Of a stretch of DNA of 64,000 nucleotides, positions 36,099-45,326 are shown piece after piece. This DNA is from Propionibacteriaceae bacterium (GTDB lineage Bacteria; Actinomycetota; Actinomycetes; Propionibacteriales; Propionibacteriaceae): NCBI GenBank assembly GCA_031261485.1, contig JAISJO010000014.1:1-64000 (forward strand), written 5' to 3'. The notes below the pieces were generated by a model. It saw nothing but the letters and a program-made list of their open reading frames with translations. It searched no databases and was not told the DNA's origin. How positions within the stretch are numbered: position 1 is the stretch's first letter; each line of letters opens with the position of its first letter. Made by a program: the position numbers and the translations under genes.

Positions 36099-37516
36099 GC
36101 GCTGCGTCCGCTCCTGTGACGACGAAGCCCGGCAGGCTCACCAGCCGAAAGGGCTCCGCTCAGGTTGGTGCGCCATTGCCGGCAAAACCAGGCGGCGGGC
36201 GTACGCCTGGTCGCGCAGCGGTGGAGTCTCTAAGCGAAGTGGCGGGCCGAACGAAGAAGGCCCTCGGGTCCTGGACGCGATGGACTCGACCCCACCTCGA
36301 CAAGACGATGGTTTGGTGGGAACGGCTGCACACTCTCACTGCGCCACTGCGGACGCGGGTGATGCCGTACATTCAGATCATCCACCCACCCGGATGGGCA
36401 TGTCTTGGTCTCGCCGTAGCGTCGGGCGTTGTCGGGCGAATCCTGGGGTGGAAGGAACTGGCAGCATTGGCTATATTCCTTGGCGTGGTGCTGGTTGTGG
36501 CCGTCTTCTTCACCATCGGGCGATCCACCTATTCCGTCGACCTTGACATGGGCCGTCTGCGGGTCAGCGTGGGCTCTCAGACCTTCGCTGGGCTGACCAT
36601 CTCCAACGATTCGGACAAACCTCTGTTGCCCTGCCTCTTCTTGGTTCCAGTGGGCAAGGCGCTCGCCAATTTCCATGTTCCCCGCCTAGCCGGGCGGGCA
36701 ACTTTCGAGGAGTCTTTCGCTATCGACACCTCTCGGAGGCAGGTGATTCCGCTTGGCCCAGTGCGCTCTGCGCGCGGCGACCCTTTGGGACTGCTGAGTC
36801 GAGAGACACGCTGGACACAGGTGAAAGAGCTATTCGTCCATCCCGTGACAGTCTCGCTGGCCAACTCATCAGCGGGGTTCCTAAAAGACCTTGAGGGCAA
36901 GCCCACCGACACTCTTTCATCCTCAGACATCGCTTTTCACGCTCTGCGTGACTACGTGGTCGGCGACGACTTGCGCCACATCCACTGGAAGACATCCGCC
37001 AGGATTGGCAAACTCATGGTCCGACAGTTCGAAGAGACCCGGCGTTCGCATCTCGTTGTCGCGCTATCCACTTCGGCGCGGGATTGGGAGGACGAAGCGA
37101 GCTTTGAACTAGGTATCTGCGTCGCAGCCTCTCTCGGCCAACAGGCTATCCGCGAGGAGAAGGACCTGACCGTCCAGACTCCAGTTCGGCGACTCCGCAC
37201 GGACACAGGGATGAGAATGATGGACGATTTCACCCGTCTGGAGTTCACTGAGTCTTCCATACCCATTGAGCAGGTGGCTTTGGAAGCCACAGCCGCCGCT
37301 CCAGACGCTTCTGTGGCAATGATTGTCGTCGGAGGCAACGTCGAGCTATCCCGTCTTCATCGCGCCGCGTCGCGGTTCCCAGTCGATGCGTTCACTGTGG
37401 TTGTGCGCTGCGCTTGTGGTGAGGACCTTGCCCGAGCCGCGATAGGGGCGACTCCTGTGCTCAACATCGGTCGGCTGGAAGACCTGCCGCGTGCGGTCAG
37501 ATCCTTGGGGGCATGA
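36095..37516 (+). CDS. DUF58 membrane protein
   Basis: A protein of 473 residues. A basic N-terminal tail of about 80 residues precedes two membrane helices (about 100-145), followed by an extended beta domain and the DUF58 signature FHALRDYVVGDDLRHIHWKTSAR near residue 285. The last part resembles a von Willebrand A fold. It overlaps both neighbours by ATGA junctions. DUF58 proteins are partners of MoxR ATPases, and the exact activity is unknown. Confidence 0.88.
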   Translation: MSAASAPVTTKPGRLTSRKGSAQVGAPLPAKPGGGRTPGRAAVESLSEVAGRTKKALGSWTRWTRPHLDKTMVWWERLHTLTAPLRTRVMPYIQIIHPPGWACLGLAVASGVVGRILGWKELAALAIFLGVVLVVAVFFTIGRSTYSVDLDMGRLRVSVGSQTFAGLTISNDSDKPLLPCLFLVPVGKALANFHVPRLAGRATFEESFAIDTSRRQVIPLGPVRSARGDPLGLLSRETRWTQVKELFVHPVTVSLANSSAGFLKDLEGKPTDTLSSSDIAFHALRDYVVGDDLRHIHWKTSARIGKLMVRQFEETRRSHLVVALSTSARDWEDEASFELGICVAASLGQQAIREEKDLTVQTPVRRLRTDTGMRMMDDFTRLEFTESSIPIEQVALEATAAAPDASVAMIVVGGNVELSRLHRAASRFPVDAFTVVVRCACGEDLARAAIGATPVLNIGRLEDLPRAVRSLGA

Positions 37517-39825
37517 TGGCCAGGAAACAAGCATCCAAGAATCCGTTGATGACTTCATCCATGGCCATCGACGGGACCGTAGTGGCTATTCTGCTCTGCA
37601 TGGGACTGGCTGGGTTCTGGCCGGTGTTCGGCGGGTCGGGCTTCCTCCGTCCCGCACTTGTCGGACTGGTGGTTGGCGCTGTGGTGGCCTGGCTCGGCTA
37701 TTGGAGGAAATGGGCAACGATCACGGTGGCCGTCGCAGTCGTCGTCGCTTACTTCCTTTTCGCTACGGTAGGGGCCTTGTGGACTCGAGGGGTACTGGGC
37801 TTTATCCCCAACCTTGACACGTTGAAATGGATGGTCTTTGGCTCGGTCCAGGTTTGGCGGCAGTTCGTCACAGCGTCGACCCCTCTCGGGAGTTTCTTCG
37901 GGTTTGCCCTGGTTCCTTTCATGATCGCACTCCTGGGTTCGGTGACTGCCATGACCGCAGTGTGGCGCGCCAAGAGGGCCCAGCTTTCTCTTGTCCCCAT
38001 TGTCGTGACGCTGATGTTCGTTATCGCCTTGGGCACCTCCCAGCCCTTCTTCCCCGTTGTCCAAACTCTTGTGGGTGTCGTGTTGGCGCTGGTCTGGCTC
38101 AATTGGCGGGCACGACATGCGCGCATCAATGTGGAGACGGCCCAGAAATCATCCATTTCTAGTCTTGTGCACTGGCGGGGCGTGGGCATTCTGCTCGGTG
38201 TGACAGCGGTGGCCACCGCGTTGGCAACTCCCTATGTCAGCGCCACATTTGACCGTGACGTCATCCGCAGCCACGTCGTTCCTCCGCTGGACATGCAGCA
38301 ATACCCATCTCCGCTCATCTCTTTCCGTCCCCTCGTTGATGACAAGGCCGACACCGAACTTTTCACCGTCACTGGTTGGCAAAGCGCGCCCGGCTATCGA
38401 CTGCGACTGGCCGTCATGGATGATTTCGACGGGATGGTCTACAACGTCGGAAGTGCCTCGGGTTCGTCCAGATACGACCGGGTGGGCACTGAGCTGGGGT
38501 CTCCTGGTCGCCGCACTTTCGAGGGAACGCCCGCACAACTCCACATTGAGGTCCAGGAATACTCTGGTGTCTGGGTGCCCGACTTGTCCGCCATGACATC
38601 GGCCGCTTTCTTGGGGCCGCGCAGCGACGCCCTGACTCAAGGGCTTTACTACAACCCTGTGTCTGACGCCTTGGTTGACACCGCAGGGTTGTGGCCGGGC
38701 GATGCCTATGAGATCAGCGCCGTCATTGCCAGCATTGAGCCCGACGTGACCACGTCGGTGGCGAGTGCCAGGCTGCCAGAACCGCAATGGGTGCCGGAAT
38801 CAGTCCCTGATCTGGCCACCCGATGGGCGAGTGGCGAGTCGACTGTCTTCGGTCAGATTAGCGCCATTGTCCATAGTCTGAACTCAACAGGCTTCTTTTC
38901 GCATGGCCTGGAGACTCAGGAGCCATCGAAGCCGGGGCATTCCGCCGCACGCATCGCGGAGATGTTGACTGACCCTGACCGGATGGTCGGTGACGACGAG
39001 CAGTACGCCGTGGCCTGTGCGTTGATGCTCAGAGAACTCGGCATTCCAGCTCGTGTTGTGATGGGGTTCTATCCTGATGACCAGTCGGATATCGATGCAG
39101 ATGTGTGGACAGTCACCGGATCGGATACCCACGCCTGGGTTGAGGTCCCCTTCGACGGGGTCGGATGGTTTGCCTTCTTCCCTACTCCGGACAAGAACCA
39201 GGTGCCACAACAGGAGACTCAGCAATCCAAGTCCAAGCCCAAGCCCCAAGTGCTTCAACCTCCGCCGCCTGCCAACGGTCAAGAAGACGAGATGACAAAG
39301 GGCGGCGACCCTAATCGAGAAGATGAAGAAGAGGAGAAAGACGACACTGCCTTCCCTTGGGGTTTGGTTCTGTCAATCTCAGCGGCCATCGTCCTACCTC
39401 TGGTTCTTCTCTTCGGCCCTGCCTTGGTCATTGTCGGGCTCAAGAAGAGAAGGAGTTCGACTCGTCAGAAGGAGAACGACATCCTCCAGCGGGTGGCAGG
39501 AGGATGGCAAGAAGTCTTGGACAAAGCGGTGGACATGGGGATCGTCATGCCGAAGTCCGCAACTCGGCGGGAAGCCAGTAGAATCCTTGAAAAGCGGTGG
39601 GGAATTGGGCCTCTGACACCTTTGGCGCAGGAAGCCGATCGGAGTTGTTTCGGTTCAGTCTCCCCAACCACAGAAGAAGCCGACAACTATTGGAAGAAGG
39701 TGCATCAGGTCTCTGACCAGGTGAGCGGGAAGCTGTCACGTTGGCAGAGGATCAAGAGTCGGTTATCTCTACGGTCGCTGCTTCCCAACCCTCAACCGAC
39801 AGTCGATATGGAGGCTCTGGAATGA
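37513..39825 (+). CDS. Transglutaminase-fold membrane protein, catalytic Cys replaced
   Basis: A protein of 770 residues with six or seven N-terminal membrane helices (about 15-260), a large extracellular domain, a further membrane helix near residue 620, and a cytosolic DUF4129-like tail. The transglutaminase core lies at about 490-560: the helix EQYAVACALMLRELGIPARVV, then His in DTHAWVEV, then FPTPD. The position normally held by the catalytic Cys (C-x-x-F/Y-A) is Asp495, so a thiol reaction is not expected. A long acidic, Pro/Lys-rich linker precedes the last helix. It sits with MoxR and DUF58, the usual partners of such proteins. Confidence 0.87.
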   Translation: MMARKQASKNPLMTSSMAIDGTVVAILLCMGLAGFWPVFGGSGFLRPALVGLVVGAVVAWLGYWRKWATITVAVAVVVAYFLFATVGALWTRGVLGFIPNLDTLKWMVFGSVQVWRQFVTASTPLGSFFGFALVPFMIALLGSVTAMTAVWRAKRAQLSLVPIVVTLMFVIALGTSQPFFPVVQTLVGVVLALVWLNWRARHARINVETAQKSSISSLVHWRGVGILLGVTAVATALATPYVSATFDRDVIRSHVVPPLDMQQYPSPLISFRPLVDDKADTELFTVTGWQSAPGYRLRLAVMDDFDGMVYNVGSASGSSRYDRVGTELGSPGRRTFEGTPAQLHIEVQEYSGVWVPDLSAMTSAAFLGPRSDALTQGLYYNPVSDALVDTAGLWPGDAYEISAVIASIEPDVTTSVASARLPEPQWVPESVPDLATRWASGESTVFGQISAIVHSLNSTGFFSHGLETQEPSKPGHSAARIAEMLTDPDRMVGDDEQYAVACALMLRELGIPARVVMGFYPDDQSDIDADVWTVTGSDTHAWVEVPFDGVGWFAFFPTPDKNQVPQQETQQSKSKPKPQVLQPPPPANGQEDEMTKGGDPNREDEEEEKDDTAFPWGLVLSISAAIVLPLVLLFGPALVIVGLKKRRSSTRQKENDILQRVAGGWQEVLDKAVDMGIVMPKSATRREASRILEKRWGIGPLTPLAQEADRSCFGSVSPTTEEADNYWKKVHQVSDQVSGKLSRWQRIKSRLSLRSLLPNPQPTVDMEALE

Positions 39826-40487
39826 CTGATCCACGACGATGTCCAGCCTGCGGTTCCAGCGTCGCGGCCGGCCTTCAGGTGTGCCCGACTTGTCAAAGCG
39901 CCATGCCACCAGGCCAGCCTGGCCAAGTCCTGATTTCTTTTGTTCCAGGTATGAAGGCGGACGGGCAAGTTGCTTCACCGTATGCTCCGCCTATTCCGGT
40001 CGCTCCTCCAGTTGCGGAGCCATCTTTGCCGCCGTTCAAGGCGTCTGTGCCTGCGTATCCACCGCCCCCGCCTCCACCCGGCTGGACTGGTCCTTTCCTT
40101 GGTGGGGCATCTACCGCGCCCGCCCAGCGGCGTGTTCCGGCTTCAGGTCCGGCTATGGCGGTCGACTTGGTTTTCGACACAGGTCAGCGAGTGCGCGTCA
40201 GTGGCCCAGGTCTTTTGGGCCGCAACCCCCAAAGTGCGGACCCACATGTGGTGTGTACGGCCGTAGAAGACCCTGACATGTCCATATCGAAGACACACCT
40301 GGAGGTTGGTGTCGACGTGCAAGGATTCTGGGTAAGAGACAGGGGATCGACCAACGGATCTGCCCTCCTCGATAACTCCGGACAGCCTCGTAGGTTGGAG
40401 GCTGGAGTCAGCGTCCATCCCAAGATTGGGGACATCGTGACCATGGGGCACCGTCGTTTCCGCGTTGATGAAGCGAGATTGGGATGA
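39822..40487 (+). CDS. Zinc-ribbon / FHA domain protein
   Basis: A protein of 221 residues. The N-terminus has a CPAC...CPTC zinc ribbon (residues 7-27), then a Pro-rich linker containing a run of seven prolines. A C-terminal FHA domain (about 115-215) has the phosphothreonine-binding core GRNP, ISKTHLEV and STNGS. It should bind a Thr-phosphorylated partner made by the kinase encoded downstream. The ATG overlaps the preceding stop, and its own stop overlaps the phosphatase start. Confidence 0.88.
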   Translation: MTDPRRCPACGSSVAAGLQVCPTCQSAMPPGQPGQVLISFVPGMKADGQVASPYAPPIPVAPPVAEPSLPPFKASVPAYPPPPPPPGWTGPFLGGASTAPAQRRVPASGPAMAVDLVFDTGQRVRVSGPGLLGRNPQSADPHVVCTAVEDPDMSISKTHLEVGVDVQGFWVRDRGSTNGSALLDNSGQPRRLEAGVSVHPKIGDIVTMGHRRFRVDEARLG

Positions 40488-41323
40488 CACTGCAACTTGG
40501 TCTCGAGGTCGGGGCGAAGACAACAGCCGGTCCCAAGCGCCCCACCAACGAAGACTCCGTCGTCGCCACACCTCCAGTCTTTCTTGTCGCGGACGGTATG
40601 GGAGGCCACGACGCTGGCGAGAGGGCGAGCGCGATTGTGGCGCAGGAGATGGCTCGACTGCACGGGAAGCCAGACATCAGAGAGGTCCATGACGCTTTGC
40701 ACAGGGCATGCCTGGCCATCAACTCCCTGGAAGGCAGAGCCGCCCATCAGGCGGGCACGACAGTGGCGGGCATGGTCATGACTGAGCAGGGCGGTGCTCC
40801 ATACTGGCTGGTCATCAATCTGGGCGACTCCCGTACCTATCGCGCGTCCGGGGGTGTCGTGGAACAAATCTCGGTCGATCACTCCGAAGTGCAGGAGCTC
40901 GTCGCGGCGGGCCGCATCACCGAGTCAGAAGCCCGCACACACCCGAAGCGGAACGTCGTTACCAGAGTGTTGGGCGCAGGCACTGTGGAACAGCCGGACT
41001 ACTGGCTCCTTTCCGCCGGAGACGCTGAGAGATGGATGATTTGCTCGGATGGTCTGACATCGGAAGTCAGTCAGACACAAATCGAGGCAGCGCTGCTGGC
41101 CCCCATGCCGCCTCAAGAGGTCGTGGATGGTCTTGTCTCCAGCGCTCTTGCTGCTGGGGGTCACGACAACGTATCGGTCATCGTCGTGGACGTGCATTAC
41201 TTGCAAGAGGCTGGATACGACGTTACTGTGAACTGGCCAGACCACACCAAAGTCGGCTTTGCGTTGGACGGGCCGACTTCGTCGTGGGACCCATCCTGGA
41301 AGGAGCAATACTATGAAGTATAG
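40484..41323 (+). CDS. PP2C-family Ser/Thr protein phosphatase
   Basis: A metal-dependent phosphatase of 279 residues. The motifs run in order: KRPTNEDS, VADGMGGHDAGERAS (metal Asp and Gly), NLGDSRTYR, TRVLGAG, ICSDGLTSEV, and GGHDNVSVIVVD. All metal-binding acids are present. It reverses phosphorylation by the kinase of the same operon. A short C-terminal tail after the catalytic core is acidic and aromatic. It overlaps the FHA gene before it and the FHA gene after it. Confidence 0.93.
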   Translation: MTLQLGLEVGAKTTAGPKRPTNEDSVVATPPVFLVADGMGGHDAGERASAIVAQEMARLHGKPDIREVHDALHRACLAINSLEGRAAHQAGTTVAGMVMTEQGGAPYWLVINLGDSRTYRASGGVVEQISVDHSEVQELVAAGRITESEARTHPKRNVVTRVLGAGTVEQPDYWLLSAGDAERWMICSDGLTSEVSQTQIEAALLAPMPPQEVVDGLVSSALAAGGHDNVSVIVVDVHYLQEAGYDVTVNWPDHTKVGFALDGPTSSWDPSWKEQYYEV

Positions 41324-42794
41324 GCCCGGGAAATGGTACACACTGGTCACAGGGTCAGACTGCGTGATGCTCCCAGGGGACTGCGACATAGCCGTGGTGG
41401 AGGATATCTGGGAGTGCCTTCGCGGCGGTTTGGGCTTCACGGCGGTGCTACAACGCATCATCACCAATTCTGGCTCCAGGTTGAAAGATCTTGGCGAATT
41501 CGCAGTCGTCCTTGCAGACAAAGGCGCGGTCCGCACGGCCGTGCGTGGGTCGCTGGTCGTCCAGGCCACAACCTCGAAAGGATCCGTCAACCTTGATGGC
41601 CGCGGGGTGGCCTCGTGGAGAGAAGAGTCTATTACTGAAGTCACGGCCCTCAGAGTGGGTCAGGTCGTGGATGGCAAGGCAGGCCCCCGCGCGGACGCCC
41701 AGTTCCTGCCGATAGTCGCTGGCGTTGTCAGCGCGTCAGAGGTGACCCTAGAAGTGGCCGTCCTGGTCGATCCAGTCTTTCCAGCGGTAAGACGTGTGCC
41801 AGAAGAGGCACGCCCTCGTGAGGGCGCGCTGGAAGTCGGGATTAGTTCGGTCCCAAAGGCGGCCTCATTTCGTCACAGGCTGAGCACCAGCACCGCGTTC
41901 GTGGAGGGCGTGCCCAGTTCGGGCCCGAAGAGCGACACCAACTTGGCAGGCGAACCAGAGGTGGTGGACGAGCCGAAGGTGGCAAACTCGGAAGCCGATG
42001 TACCCACCAAGGTGGAGAACCATGCGTCGAGCAGCACCACAATACTGCCGCACACCGACCATGGCCTCGTCGACAACGAAGAGGAGTCCCTGCATTCCAC
42101 TACGTTCTTCTCGAATCTGTGGGCTGATGCCCCAGGAGCCGCGTCCCCTGCCCAACCTGCCTCTGCTGCTGCTATTGTTCAGCCGCAGGTCCTAGGCGAC
42201 GATGATCATGACGGGATGACTGTCCTGGGCATGGATTCCCTTGGGCAGCCCAGCGCCCTGGATGATCATGATGGGATGACCGTGCTCGGCTTCGCCAGCA
42301 AGGATGAAACTCCTCTTCCATATCCCCCTCCACTGCCGAATGGTCCAGTCGTGCTGGCACGGCTTTGCCCGACATGTGGGTCGGCGTATTCAACTCGCAC
42401 GGTGACCTGCAAGAAATGCGGTGCGGCGCTGGTTGGAGACGCAGTCCAGATTCCGCGTCCTTCTTTGGGGCTGATCCAGCTTCCCGATGGCGAGACTGCC
42501 CCGATTGAGCACCCTCTGATTGTGGGTCGTCGTCCGGAGGCGGGCCGTTTTTCATACTCTGACCTGCCAGTGGTCGTGAAAGTGGACGATCAGCACATCT
42601 CATCGACTCACCTTAGAATCGACTTGGAGGATTGGAGTGTCTTGGTCACCAACCTTGGTCGCAACGGAACTGTCTTGCGTCGGCTGGGCCAGGCCGACAG
42701 GGGATTGAGCGATTCTGAGCAAGTCATCGCCCAGGTCGGTGACCAGTTCATCCTCGGGCCAGGGATCAATGTCACGATAGTGGAATTGACATGA
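41313..42794 (+). CDS. FHA/zinc-ribbon signalling protein with duplicated Thr motif
   Basis: A protein of 493 residues from ATG 41313 (AAGGAG seven bases upstream). The N-terminal part, of about 170 residues, is a beta-rich domain of unknown type. A long disordered segment follows with two copies of the sequence DHDGMTVLG (about residues 300 and 325). Then come a CPTC...CKKC zinc ribbon and a C-terminal FHA domain (about 395-490; GRRPEAG, ISSTHLRID, LGRNGT). The acidic Thr motifs look like kinase substrates that an FHA domain could bind. It lies between the phosphatase and the kinase, overlapping both. Confidence 0.82.
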   Translation: MKYRPGKWYTLVTGSDCVMLPGDCDIAVVEDIWECLRGGLGFTAVLQRIITNSGSRLKDLGEFAVVLADKGAVRTAVRGSLVVQATTSKGSVNLDGRGVASWREESITEVTALRVGQVVDGKAGPRADAQFLPIVAGVVSASEVTLEVAVLVDPVFPAVRRVPEEARPREGALEVGISSVPKAASFRHRLSTSTAFVEGVPSSGPKSDTNLAGEPEVVDEPKVANSEADVPTKVENHASSSTTILPHTDHGLVDNEEESLHSTTFFSNLWADAPGAASPAQPASAAAIVQPQVLGDDDHDGMTVLGMDSLGQPSALDDHDGMTVLGFASKDETPLPYPPPLPNGPVVLARLCPTCGSAYSTRTVTCKKCGAALVGDAVQIPRPSLGLIQLPDGETAPIEHPLIVGRRPEAGRFSYSDLPVVVKVDDQHISSTHLRIDLEDWSVLVTNLGRNGTVLRRLGQADRGLSDSEQVIAQVGDQFILGPGINVTIVELT

Positions 42795-44419
42795 GCGAGC
42801 GCCCGCCAGCCCCAGCGCCCAGGATCGAGGGATTCACCTTTGTCAAGGTGCTGGGTAGTGGCGGCTTTGCGGACGTGTACCTGTACCAGCAAGGCAGCCC
42901 GCGTCGAGATGTGGCGGTCAAGGTCCTTATCTCAGAGATGGCGGGCACCGGTGCGGCCGAGCGGCTGAACAAGGAAGCCGACGCCATGGCGGGCCTGTCT
43001 CAGCATCAGAACATTGTCACAGTTCTTCACTCGGGCCTGTCGTCGGATCGCCGTCCGTACATGGTGATGGAGTACTACTCCCGCCCGGCTTTGTCGCAGG
43101 GCCTCAAACAATCCCAGCGGTCTTTAGCGAGTGTGCTCAGCATCGGGATACAACTCGCGGGCGCTGTCGAATCTGCGCACAGGCTGGGCATCCTGCACCG
43201 CGACATCAAACCCGCCAACATTCTTCAGGACCGCTGGGGCAGGCCTGTGCTTGGTGATTTTGGGATCGCAATGACCAATGCTGAGGCTCAGCGGGGCGAT
43301 GCTCAGGGGATGTCGATACCGTGGAGTCCGCCCGAATCCTTCTCTGCCAATCCCACACCGCTCGTGCAGTCGGATATTTGGAGCTTGGCCGCAACCGTGT
43401 ACGCTCTGCTGACCGGGCGACCTCCCTTCGAGGATGTCGGAGGGGACAATCGGCCGTATGCGATGATGGACCGAATCAAGAACTCGCCCTATCGTCCTAC
43501 CGGCCGCACGGATGTACCCGCGTCCCTTGAACAAGTCCTCGCCACCGCCATGGCGAAATCTCCCTGGGCGCGGTATCCATCGATGAAGGCTTTCGGCACC
43601 GCGCTGCGCGAGATTGAGCAGGAGCTGGCGCTTCCACAGACGCCGATGGATGTCATCGACGATTCTGTGGGGGAAGCATGGGGCGATGACCCCGAGATCT
43701 CGGGGACTCGGTTGCGGCCTATTACCGTCATCGATCCGACGGGCGCAACTGACAGTTGGCCCTCCTCGCCTGGATCTTCCACAGGAGGGGCCAACGTTTC
43801 GAACATCACTGTCTCTGGGGGTACTCCTACCTCGGCGCAACAACCGAAGACGAGTCGACCAGCCGAGCCAGGAGGTGAGCAGATCGCTGACAGGAGGTCT
43901 TCTCAGGAGGCGCCGACGGGATTTGAGTCTATCGACCGCACCGAACTGCGTGCTCCCGCCAACTCTGAACAGGTGGAGACTGAGGAGCCTGAGGTTGAGG
44001 TAGAGCAGAAGAAGCCTATGTGGCGTCTAGTCCTGGTGGCTGTGGCAGTCGTGGTCATCGCTGCCTTGGTCCTTCTCGTGACACGCTTGTACACTCCAGA
44101 AGAACCCGCCCCGTTTGGCGACGGGAGCTCGTCGCCGTCTTCGGTCCCGCAGGATCCGCTGGGCGGCGGATCTCCTCCCGCGCCGGTTGATCTGGCTGGT
44201 GAGGTCGATGAGGACGCAGCCCATTTCACTTGGACCAATCCCTCACCCAAACCAGGAGATTTCTACTCCTGGAATGTCGTCGGCAAACCCTCGGCCACAA
44301 GGGTTTTCGAGACTGTGGTGGACGTTCCCATCCCAGAGGGTCAGGGATCTGTGTGCATCGTTGTGCGGATCGTCCGCTCAGGCGTGAGTTCCCCGGAGGC
44401 ACAAGCATGCGCGATATAG
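42791..44419 (+). CDS. Transmembrane Ser/Thr protein kinase
   Basis: A Hanks-type kinase of 542 residues: the Gly-rich loop LGSGGFADVY near residue 22, the ATP Lys in VAVKVL, the catalytic HRDIKPANIL near residue 137, DFGIA, and the SPPE and DIWSLAATVYALLTG motifs. The activation loop is rich in Gln, Asp and Gly. A linker of about 130 residues leads to one membrane helix near residue 410 and a small extracellular beta domain, possibly Fn3-like. There are no PASTA repeats. It is the likely source of phosphothreonines read by the FHA proteins encoded on both sides and by the FHA domain of the EssC-type ATPase. Confidence 0.93.
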   Translation: MSERPPAPAPRIEGFTFVKVLGSGGFADVYLYQQGSPRRDVAVKVLISEMAGTGAAERLNKEADAMAGLSQHQNIVTVLHSGLSSDRRPYMVMEYYSRPALSQGLKQSQRSLASVLSIGIQLAGAVESAHRLGILHRDIKPANILQDRWGRPVLGDFGIAMTNAEAQRGDAQGMSIPWSPPESFSANPTPLVQSDIWSLAATVYALLTGRPPFEDVGGDNRPYAMMDRIKNSPYRPTGRTDVPASLEQVLATAMAKSPWARYPSMKAFGTALREIEQELALPQTPMDVIDDSVGEAWGDDPEISGTRLRPITVIDPTGATDSWPSSPGSSTGGANVSNITVSGGTPTSAQQPKTSRPAEPGGEQIADRRSSQEAPTGFESIDRTELRAPANSEQVETEEPEVEVEQKKPMWRLVLVAVAVVVIAALVLLVTRLYTPEEPAPFGDGSSSPSSVPQDPLGGGSPPAPVDLAGEVDEDAAHFTWTNPSPKPGDFYSWNVVGKPSATRVFETVVDVPIPEGQGSVCIVVRIVRSGVSSPEAQACAI

Positions 44420-45189
44420 GAACCTCCCAGTTGGCCCAGGAGTCCGGTCAGGACCAGGCAGTGAGCGATCTGCGAGGCTGCGTGACCGTGGAGTACGAAG
44501 ATGAGGTGTTCACCATCTCCGCAGACGGCCCCTTCGATATCGGGAGAGAAGCCGACCTGAGCTTAGACGAGAATCCCTATTTGCATCGCCGCTTTCTGAG
44601 AATACTGAACGAGCATGGGTTCTGGTGGATAGTCAACATTGGCTCTTCTACAGCGGTCACAGTGTACGATCCGAAGACTGGCGCTCAGGCATGGCTGGAA
44701 CCCACGAATCGGCTGCCCCTGATCTTTGGGCATGTCATTGTGGTCTTCGCGGCAGGGCCGTGCGAGTACCGCTTGGAGATACATAACGATGCGCCGACCT
44801 GGCAGGAGAATCGTCTGGCCTTTCCTGTGAGTGGGGAAACGACTGCGGAGGTGTTGACGTGGACTCCTGCGCAGAAGCTCGTCATTGTTGCTCTGGCCGA
44901 ACCGATGCTCACAGGGCGGGGCAAGGGCATCGTTGGGATTCCTTCCAACAAGGATGCCGCACTCAAGATCGGGTGGTCGTTGAAGAGGTTCGAGCGGAAG
45001 ATAGACAATATCTGTTCCAAGCTCGACATGCTCGGGGTGGAGGGTATGAGAGGCGGACCGCAGCAGCACGCCTCCGGACGAAGAGTCAGACTGGTGGAAT
45101 GGGCGGTGTCCACGGGATTCGTCACTGCCTCCGACGTGGCTTTGCTTCGTCATCCCGAAGATGTGGAAGATGAAGAACCCCAAGAGTAG
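44407..45189 (+). CDS. FHA-like protein with C-terminal winged-helix-like region
   Basis: A protein of 260 residues from ATG 44407, overlapping the end of the kinase gene by 13 bases. Residues of about 25-125 look like an FHA domain (GPFDIGREADLSL, LHRRFLRI), although the Ser/His core is less typical than in its neighbours. Residues of about 145-215 read TPAQKLVIVALAEPMLTG then SNKDAALKIGWSLKRFERKIDNI, which suggests a small helix-turn-helix domain. It may link phospho-signalling to transcription. It is the last rightward gene. The gap of 137 bases to the convergent EssC gene shows no clear terminator. Confidence 0.72.
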   Translation: MRDIGTSQLAQESGQDQAVSDLRGCVTVEYEDEVFTISADGPFDIGREADLSLDENPYLHRRFLRILNEHGFWWIVNIGSSTAVTVYDPKTGAQAWLEPTNRLPLIFGHVIVVFAAGPCEYRLEIHNDAPTWQENRLAFPVSGETTAEVLTWTPAQKLVIVALAEPMLTGRGKGIVGIPSNKDAALKIGWSLKRFERKIDNICSKLDMLGVEGMRGGPQQHASGRRVRLVEWAVSTGFVTASDVALLRHPEDVEDEEPQE

Positions 45190-45326
45190 AGCCATCAGGT
45201 CTTCCTGAGCTGAACTACCGCAGACAAGGAGACTAGTCACGAAACTCGCGCAAGCATAGGCTGCGGTCGCTGCCGCCTCTGCGTCTCTGGAAGGCTTGCT
45301 CGCTATCCTCGGGGGTGCTCTCGGTG

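Noticed and set aside
45190-45326. A bidirectional terminator between the convergent FHA and EssC genes.
   Set aside because: No convincing inverted repeat could be found in this gap.
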